Origin: Collimonas sp. OK412
GTDB lineage: Bacteria > Pseudomonadota > Gammaproteobacteria > Burkholderiales > Burkholderiaceae_D
Length of the DNA: 64,000 nucleotides
Direction of reading: 5' to 3'
NCBI RefSeq assembly: GCF_900112135.1
Contig: NZ_FOLC01000009.1
Coordinates: 53,727-117,726, forward strand
Below the pieces are notes generated by a model that worked only from the letters and a program-made list of their open reading frames with translations, was not told the origin of the DNA and ran no database searches. The position numbers and the translations under genes were made by a program. Below, in pieces: positions 63,373 to 64,000 of the stretch. The stretch's first letter is position 1. Each line of letters starts with the position of its first letter.

Positions 63373-64000
63373 TCAGTCGGCCTGCTTGCGCAGGAAAGCC
63401 GGAATGTCGTAGGTTTCCATGCCGTTCTTTTCCAAAGCCCGCACCGTGTCGGAAGCCGACTCGCGACGCCATACCGCCGGCGCCTTCATGCCTTCGAACG
63501 AAGAGCTGCCGTGTCCCACCGAAGCCTGGCCATGCATCATCGGCTCATTGTGGGTGCCGGTACGCATCATCGGCGCCTGCACCAGCTGCACTGCCTTGCG
63601 TGCACGGCCCAGGCCGGTCGCCACCACGGTGACGCGGATATCGTCGCCCATGGTTTCGTCGTAGGCAATGCCTTGGGCAATCGAAGCATCCGGCGCCGCA
63701 AACGCACGCACGGTCGCCATCACTTCCTTGATTTCCTTACCCTTCAGGCTGCGGCTGGCGGTAACGTTGACCAGCACGCCACGGGCGCCGGACAGGTCGA
63801 TGCCGTCCAGCAGCGGCGAGGCGACTGCCTGCTCCGCCGCCAGGCGCGCGCGGTCGACGCCGGATGCCGTGGCGGTTCCCATCATGGCCTTGCCTTGTTC
63901 GCCCATGATGGTCTTGACGTCGTTGAAGTCGACGTTGATGTGGCCAGGCACATTGATGATTTCGGCGATCCCGGCAACAGCATTGTTGAGGACGTCGTCG
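63373..64000 (-). CDS. ftsZ: Cell division protein FtsZ (5' end outside window)
   Basis: The C-terminal 208 or so residues of the tubulin-like GTPase that forms the Z ring. Visible are VPGHINVDFNDVKTIMGEQG, MGTATASGVDRARLAAEQA, MGDDIRVTVVATGLGR and the conserved C-terminal peptide DIPAFLRKQAD that binds FtsA, ZipA and MinC. The gene enters from the right edge, next to the min and zapD functions elsewhere in the window. Confidence 0.97.
   Translation of the reverse strand, partial: DDVLNNAVAGIAEIINVPGHINVDFNDVKTIMGEQGKAMMGTATASGVDRARLAAEQAVASPLLDGIDLSGARGVLVNVTASRSLKGKEIKEVMATVRAFAAPDASIAQGIAYDETMGDDIRVTVVATGLGRARKAVQLVQAPMMRTGTHNEPMMHGQASVGHGSSSFEGMKAPAVWRRESASDTVRALEKNGMETYDIPAFLRKQAD

Overview
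This 64 kb window is ordinary-looking bacterial chromosome with high GC and dense coding. The gene content and order point to a betaproteobacterium of the order Burkholderiales, most likely family Oxalobacteraceae (Collimonas, Herbaspirillum or Janthinobacterium-like). The support is rplU-rpmA-obgE-proB, rppH next to a CNP1-like gene, lpxC next to a DUF721/DciA gene, an M23 peptidase and secA, pilB-pilC-pilD-coaE-zapD-yacG, and lysine/alanine-rich H1-like DNA-binding proteins. The genus is inference; the family-level assignment is reasonable but rests on recognition, not a search. No prophage, insertion sequence with transposase, CRISPR array or defence island was seen.

Layout: 1-5.5 kb holds an H1-like histone tail protein (cut by the window edge) and class Ia ribonucleotide reductase nrdA-nrdB, read leftward from a promoter that overlaps a plausible NrdR operator pair. 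5.5-10.6 kb is a leftward run: a cytochrome c assembly-type membrane protein, a small PP0621-like protein, the PilS-PilR two-component pair and AmpD. 10.8-12.9 kb reads rightward: ffh and an H1-tail/SWIB fusion. 13-19.4 kb reads leftward: a His-rich secreted protein, two tandem alkaline phosphatases, a lytic transglycosylase and proS. 19.6-25.4 kb has rppH, a CNP1-like gene, the proB-obgE-rpmA-rplU ribosome/GTPase block, grxD and ubiX. 25.4-30.5 kb reads leftward: an M61 peptidase, DUF3429, a MobA-like nucleotidyltransferase, dsbC and a UbiH-family hydroxylase.

30.7-43 kb holds tRNA-Phe(GAA), minCDE, a three-gene signalling cluster (OmpR-type regulator, LysM-FecR protein, CHASE2 histidine kinase), hemA-prfA-dsbB-prmC and aquaporin Z. 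43.4-54.1 kb reads rightward: tex, ispB, tRNA-Pro(CGG), a CNNM/CorC-type transporter, pilB-pilC-pilD, coaE, zapD and yacG. 54.1-64 kb is mostly leftward: a Nudix hydrolase overlapping a DUF815 ATPase, argJ, secA, an M23 peptidase, lpxC, a Prx5-type peroxiredoxin and the 3' part of ftsZ at the edge of the division/cell-wall cluster.

Most genes are core functions: translation, secretion, envelope, division and type IV pili. The least explained parts are the RR/LysM-FecR/CHASE2 kinase cluster, the H1-tail/SWIB protein, the His-rich protein beside the two phosphatases, a short motif found in three intergenic regions, and several genes whose start lacks a visible Shine-Dalgarno sequence (lpxC, pilB, the OmpR-type regulator). 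I found no clear candidate for a wholly new multi-gene system; the signalling cluster is the nearest to one.
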